DNA of 10,000 nt from Chromera velia (lineage: Eukaryota > Sar > Chromeraceae): NCBI GenBank assembly GCA_018398765.1, contig JAHBMJ010000325.1:34174-44173 (forward strand), given 5' to 3'. The translations under genes were made by a program, and so were the position numbers. Every line of letters begins with the position of its first letter. Position 1 is the stretch's first letter. Positions 7,539 to 10,000 of this stretch are shown one piece after another. Under the pieces are notes generated by a model. The model worked only from the letters and a program-made list of their open reading frames with translations. It made no database searches and was not told the DNA's origin.

Positions 7539-7597
7539 CCCTCTCTCTCTCTCACACCTACCTACCTACCTACCTACCTACCTACAGAGAGAGAGGG
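7539..7597. repeat. (CCTA)7 flanked by a 12-bp inverted repeat
   Basis: Positions 7557-7584 are seven perfect CCTA copies. On the left, 7539-7550 is CCCTCTCTCTCT; on the right, 7586-7597 is its exact reverse complement. The whole could extrude as a hairpin with the tetramer array in the loop. Confidence 0.85.
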
Positions 7598-7720
7598 CTC
7601 TCTCACATACCTAATTCTGAATGAGTCTGCGTGACGATCCGAAGACCGAAAGTGCACTTGTGTGTTTGTCTGCCTGCCCGTTAATTGCACGCAGAGACCC
7701 CCGCTCAATCCAGCTAGGCT

Positions 7721-7748
7721 CTGCCTGCCTGCCTGCCTGCCTGCCTGC
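7721..7748 (+). repeat. (CTGC)7 microsatellite
   Basis: Seven uninterrupted copies of CTGC. Confidence 0.9.
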
Positions 7749-7975
7749 ACCAACCACCCAAATGCTCCCCTTCTTCGTGCCCGCCCAGCAAGCAAGTCAC
7801 TCACCAACACCCCGCGGGCTTGCTTTTGCTGGCTCCCCCCTTCCTTCCCTCCCACCAGCAATCCCATGAATCCAACGAGTCCCCCACCCCCCTGCGCAAA
7901 ACCAAGCCTGCCCGCAGCCTCCGTCTCTCAGTGGAGCTGCCCCCCACCCCAACTCCTCTTCTTTCTTTTGAAAAA

Positions 7976-8059
7976 TCACCCCCCCCCTTTTCCTTTCTTC
8001 TCTTTCTCCGCCGCCCTCTCCTGTTCCTGGAGCGCCCGGGCTGCAAGAGCTGCCTCGAC
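7976..8059 (-). CDS. Candidate C-terminal exon of an unknown minus-strand gene
   Basis: On the minus strand an acceptor GTGAGTGCAG ends at 8060. In phase 0 the following 27 codons read VEAALAARALQEQERAAEK, then a Lys/Gly tail and TGA at 7978-7976. The composition is that of a charged, Ala/Glu-rich helix, and codon choice (GCC, CTC, CAG, GAG) resembles the dehydrogenase exons. No family was recognised. Its link to the exons at 8470-10000 is inferred. The other two frames of this strand are also open here, so this may be a coincidence. Confidence 0.25.
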   Translation of the reverse strand, partial: VEAALAARALQEQERAAEKEKKGKGGG

Positions 8060-8121
8060 CTGCACTCACTCACTCCCTTTCGCATCCATTCATTCAGTCG
8101 ATTCACTAGTCAAAACACTTC

Positions 8122-8137
8122 TGCATGCATGCATGCA
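8122..8137 (+). repeat. (TGCA)4 tract
   Basis: Four copies of the self-complementary unit TGCA; nothing more can be said. Confidence 0.8.
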
Positions 8138-8469
8138 CGTTCGGCCGAAACGCAGCAGGAACAGGACGGCGCACGTTGCGGCATGCGGGGCTTTCCCCTA
8201 CCAGCCTGTTTGCCTCTTCATACATCGGCCGGGGCATGGGGAGATGGAATGAAGACGCAGGAAGGAAGAAAGGAAGGAATCAGAGGGCGCACGTGCGCTC
8301 CGGAGGGAGGAAGGGAGAGACCTTTCCAAGAGCAGGAGAAAAAAGAAGAAGAGGAAAGAAAGAAAAGAGCCCATGCGTCCCGAAATCCACTGCAGTCTGA
8401 GCATAAGGAGTGAGCAGAGCAAAAAAAAAGGAAGGAAAACGCAGCGGGAGATAAAGAAGGAAGACGAAC

Positions 8470-8524
8470 GAAGCAGCTCAGCAAGAGCGAGCAGAGATTC
8501 CAAAAATAACGTGAAAGGCAGCCA
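8470..8524 (-). CDS. Candidate exon, hydrophobic helix, minus strand
   Basis: The acceptor CTGGCAG ends at 8525 after a pyrimidine-rich stretch. In phase 0, the phase left by the candidate exon 8633-8711, it reads WLPFTLFLESLLALAELL and stops at a weak donor GTTCGT (8469). It would form one leucine-rich helix. The donor is poor and the surroundings are C/T-rich on this strand, which favours spurious Leu/Phe/Ser frames. Confidence 0.22.
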
Positions 8525-8632
8525 CTGCCAGGAGGGACGTACACAAACAGAACAATGAACCAAAAAATTCTTCTTGAGGAATGTTGAAGGCCAAAAAACA
8601 GGCTCTTCTTTTCTGCTTTTCCCACCACGCAC

Positions 8633-8711
8633 CTGTGTTGGACTCATTTCGATCGTGTTCAATTTCTTCAACTCCGTTTTATGGCTGAACCCCAATTCCT
8701 CGGCAAAGAAC
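8633..8711 (-). CDS. Candidate exon of an unknown minus-strand gene
   Basis: On the minus strand a (TG)n(CG)n tract runs into ATGATCAG, with the AG at 8713-8712. This is the same layout as at two acceptors of the dehydrogenase gene. The next 26 codons include AEELGFSHKTELKKLN and end EMSPTQ at CAG|GTGCGT (8632), a donor identical in its first six bases to the one at 2558. The residue mix is that of an ordinary soluble protein, not repeat translation. The segment could also begin at the ATG at 8719-8717. Function unknown. Confidence 0.4.
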
Positions 8712-8716
8712 CTGAT

Positions 8717-8720
8717 CATG

Positions 8721-8754
<34 letters not shown>
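8717..8754. repeat. (CA)n with CG core, alternating tract
   Basis: Perfect purine-pyrimidine alternation, CATG then CGCGCGC then (CA)n. Read on the minus strand it is (TG)n ending in CGCGCGCATG, directly before the candidate acceptor at 8712. Confidence 0.9.
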
Positions 8755-8755
<1 letters not shown>

Positions 8756-8821
8756 CAGTACGGACGCAGGCACAAACAGAGAGGTAGCGTGAGTGCCAGA
8801 CGTGTCCGCGGCGTATCACAC

Positions 8822-8896
8822 AGAACGGGACATTCCCCTTCTCTCAGCACCGTCCCTTCACTCATGGGAAAACAGGGTTGGTGGGTGGGTGGGTGT
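8822..8896 (-). CDS. Candidate exon of an unknown minus-strand gene
   Basis: On the minus strand the acceptor CCCATTCAG ends at 8897 after a C/T-rich stretch. The frame reads HPPTHQPCFP, then MSEGTVLREGECPV. A GTGTGA donor at 8821 leaves phase 2, which fits the candidate exon at 8711. An ATG at 8865-8863 could instead start a protein, and GTCTGG near 8800 is an alternative donor. No family recognised. Confidence 0.33.
8875..8893 (+). other. G-quadruplex motif
   Basis: Four GGG runs at 8875-8877, 8883-8885, 8887-8889 and 8891-8893 with loops of 5, 1 and 1 bases. This satisfies the usual G3 N1-7 rule. It overlaps the start of the candidate minus-strand exon 8822-8896. Confidence 0.6.
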
Positions 8897-9725
8897 CTGA
8901 ATGGGGAAGGCAAAGGAAGGGAACCGATGACTGACAGGAGGGACATGGGGCGACGGAAGGAATGTCGCATTTCCTACTCATGTGCAGACGCCCCCCCCAA
9001 TCTCTTTAGAGCCATAAAAAGAGGCTGAGTACGACAGAGAGAGGTGATAAGAACACAAAAAAGGAAAGCGGACCAGATGAGACGGGGTAAACAAACGAAA
9101 GCGGGCGTCCGCCAGCGGAAGACAAAACGAAGGACGCGAGAGCAAAATTTACAGGCAGAACCGCTAACTTGATTGAAAAACCACAAAACTGAAAAACATA
9201 TCAGCGATCAGGCTGATAATTTCGTGCAGAACATGAGGAAAAGAAAAACACGGCGGAGAAGAAAAAAAAAAAGAAAAAAAGAAAACAGATAGAGGGGTGA
9301 GAGAGAAGAGACTGACCAAACCATGTCCGAGAGCGTCAGCATTCCTGCACGGGCATACAGAGAAGGGGAGAGAGGAAGGAAGGGTGCATTAAGGGTGAGT
9401 AAGAGTTCGACACAAAGAGAACAGAAAGCCACTCAACGAACCACAGGGCCGTTCAAACAGACGGGAATGACCAGAGAGAGAGATTCTGATTAGAGAGGCG
9501 CAAAAAAAAGGGGCGAGAAGGCCGCTTGAATTAGTGAGAAAGAAAGTACACGCGGTTGTGTTGTGTGTTTACATGCACCTTCCCTCCCTGTCCCTTTCCA
9601 GAGCCCCTGCTGTCTGCGGCCCTTCACAGAGACATGCCGATGTATCCAAATATTCACACATAAATAAATACTGGGGTGGTGTCTGTATGAATGGATGCAA
9701 GTGAGTGGAGTGGGAAACCAGAAAC

Positions 9726-9805
9726 GATCGGATGCTTTGGATTTCAATTTCGCCCTGCAGGCCCGATCGAAGATCCCCTCTCTACCAAAGTCTGCAGACC
9801 TGCTC
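9726..9805 (-). CDS. Candidate exon of an unknown minus-strand gene
   Basis: The acceptor TTTCTTTCTGTGCAG, ending at 9806 on the minus strand, has a real polypyrimidine tract. With phase 2 entry the frame reads DFGREGIFDRACRAKLK and KSKASD, ending before GTTTCT at 9725. It fits the donor of the candidate exon at 9900 across a 94-base intron. The plus strand of the same segment is also open, so the orientation rests on splice sites and local strand composition. Confidence 0.33.
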
Positions 9806-9899
9806 CTGCACAGAAAGAAACATACGGCTTCGTGTATATGCACACACAGGACTTCTCATACACGGATACACCCATACATGTATGTACCCACCCACCCAC

Positions 9900-10000
9900 G
9901 AACCCTCAATTTTGCCGGCAGCCGATGTGACAAAGATTCGCTCCTTCCTGGGAGAGCAAATGGCCTCGACCATATCGTGGAGAGAGGCAGAGGAGGCGAG
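9900..10000 (-). CDS. Candidate exon entering from the right edge, minus strand
   Basis: From the window edge the minus strand is open in one frame and includes LHDMVEAICSPRKERIF and VTSAAGKIEG, with donor TTC|GTGGGT at 9899. The alternation of short hydrophobic strands and turns is vaguely like a beta-propeller blade, but I do not recognise a family. An ATG at 9973-9971 could be a start, though the frame stays open upstream of it. The plus strand also reads plausibly from an acceptor CCGGCAG at 9921 (DVTKIRSFLGEQ), so the strand is not settled. Confidence 0.33.

Larger units (their letters stand above)
5548..8230. other. C/T-rich, repeat-rich DNA without a supported gene
   Basis: The plus strand is dominated by C/T runs and simple repeats. 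Open frames of 80-200 codons exist in all frames but are Ser/Pro/Leu-rich, overlap on both strands, and match no family I recognise. Short stretches with splice-like borders occur (for example 6092-6119), but none can be tied to a neighbour. Simple tracts inside: (AATC)n 6300-6317, (AG)n 6969-6982 and 7126-7146, (CGAT)n 7403-7421, C-runs 6893-6909. Confidence 0.5.
8231..9540. other. A/G-rich plus strand, reversed strand bias
   Basis: From about 8235 the plus strand is dominated by A/G runs (GAAGGAAG, AAAGAAGAAG, a poly-A stretch near 9262-9280, GAGAGAG), the opposite of 5548-8230. In the dehydrogenase gene several intron stretches are C/T-rich on the sense strand, so this block would fit minus-strand transcription. 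Candidate minus-strand exons are listed separately; weaker ones at 9322-9344, 9153-9188 and 8978-9024 were not listed. Confidence 0.5.

Noticed and set aside
7557-7584. Telomere-like CCTA repeats
   Set aside because: The unit is CCTA, not a known telomeric unit such as CCCTAA or CCCTAAA, and it is a short internal tract like the other tetramer repeats here.
8160-8240. Minus-strand frame reading MYEEANRLVGESP
   Set aside because: No acceptor AG lies close upstream in the right place, so it could not be joined to the candidate minus-strand exons.
7662-8413. Plus-strand frames of nearly 200 codons
   Set aside because: They are Pro/Ser/Cys-rich products of C/T-rich repeats, with no domain and no consistent codon use.
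9691-9930. Plus-strand 79-codon frame
   Set aside because: The same segment is open on the minus strand, where a better polypyrimidine acceptor (ending at 9806) supports an exon. The right part is CA/ACCC repeat translation.

Overview
The window reads as nuclear DNA of an intron-rich eukaryote, most likely a protist or alga. It has no bacterial-style gene packing. Its one certain gene is split into at least six exons by short to medium introns, and the non-coding DNA is full of di- and tetranucleotide tracts: (TG)n, (CT)n, (CTGT)n, (TCGA)n, (CCTA)n and (CTGC)n. A chromerid-like alveolate or similar microalga is only an impression from this texture; nothing in the window fixes the taxon.

Positions 1-3227, plus strand, hold the 3' part of an acyl-CoA dehydrogenase gene. 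Six exons (72-191, 548-677, 1007-1186, 1372-1510, 2462-2557, 2964-3227) join in phase into 308 codons and a TGA stop. The 5' exons lie before the window. The protein carries the FAD-binding and substrate-pocket motifs of the family. Its likely catalytic glutamate sits where long-chain and isovaleryl-CoA dehydrogenases have it. Three of the six introns, counting the one that runs off the left edge, end in long (TG)n tracts lying almost against the 3' splice site. Intron 4 holds a 29/30-bp minisatellite.

Positions 3228-4433 are pyrimidine-rich non-coding DNA (3' UTR and intergenic). A (CA)n tract then leads into an abruptly AT-rich, ORF-free island at about 4473-5470, which contains a strong hairpin and other inverted repeats. 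Positions 5470-8230 are again C/T-rich on the plus strand, full of simple repeats, with no gene I can support.

From about 8230 to 9540 the plus strand becomes A/G-rich. Several short segments on the minus strand between 10000 and about 7976 look like exons, flanked by usable splice sites with compatible phases. I propose a second, minus-strand gene of unknown function entering from the right edge. This is an inference and much less certain than the acyl-CoA dehydrogenase.
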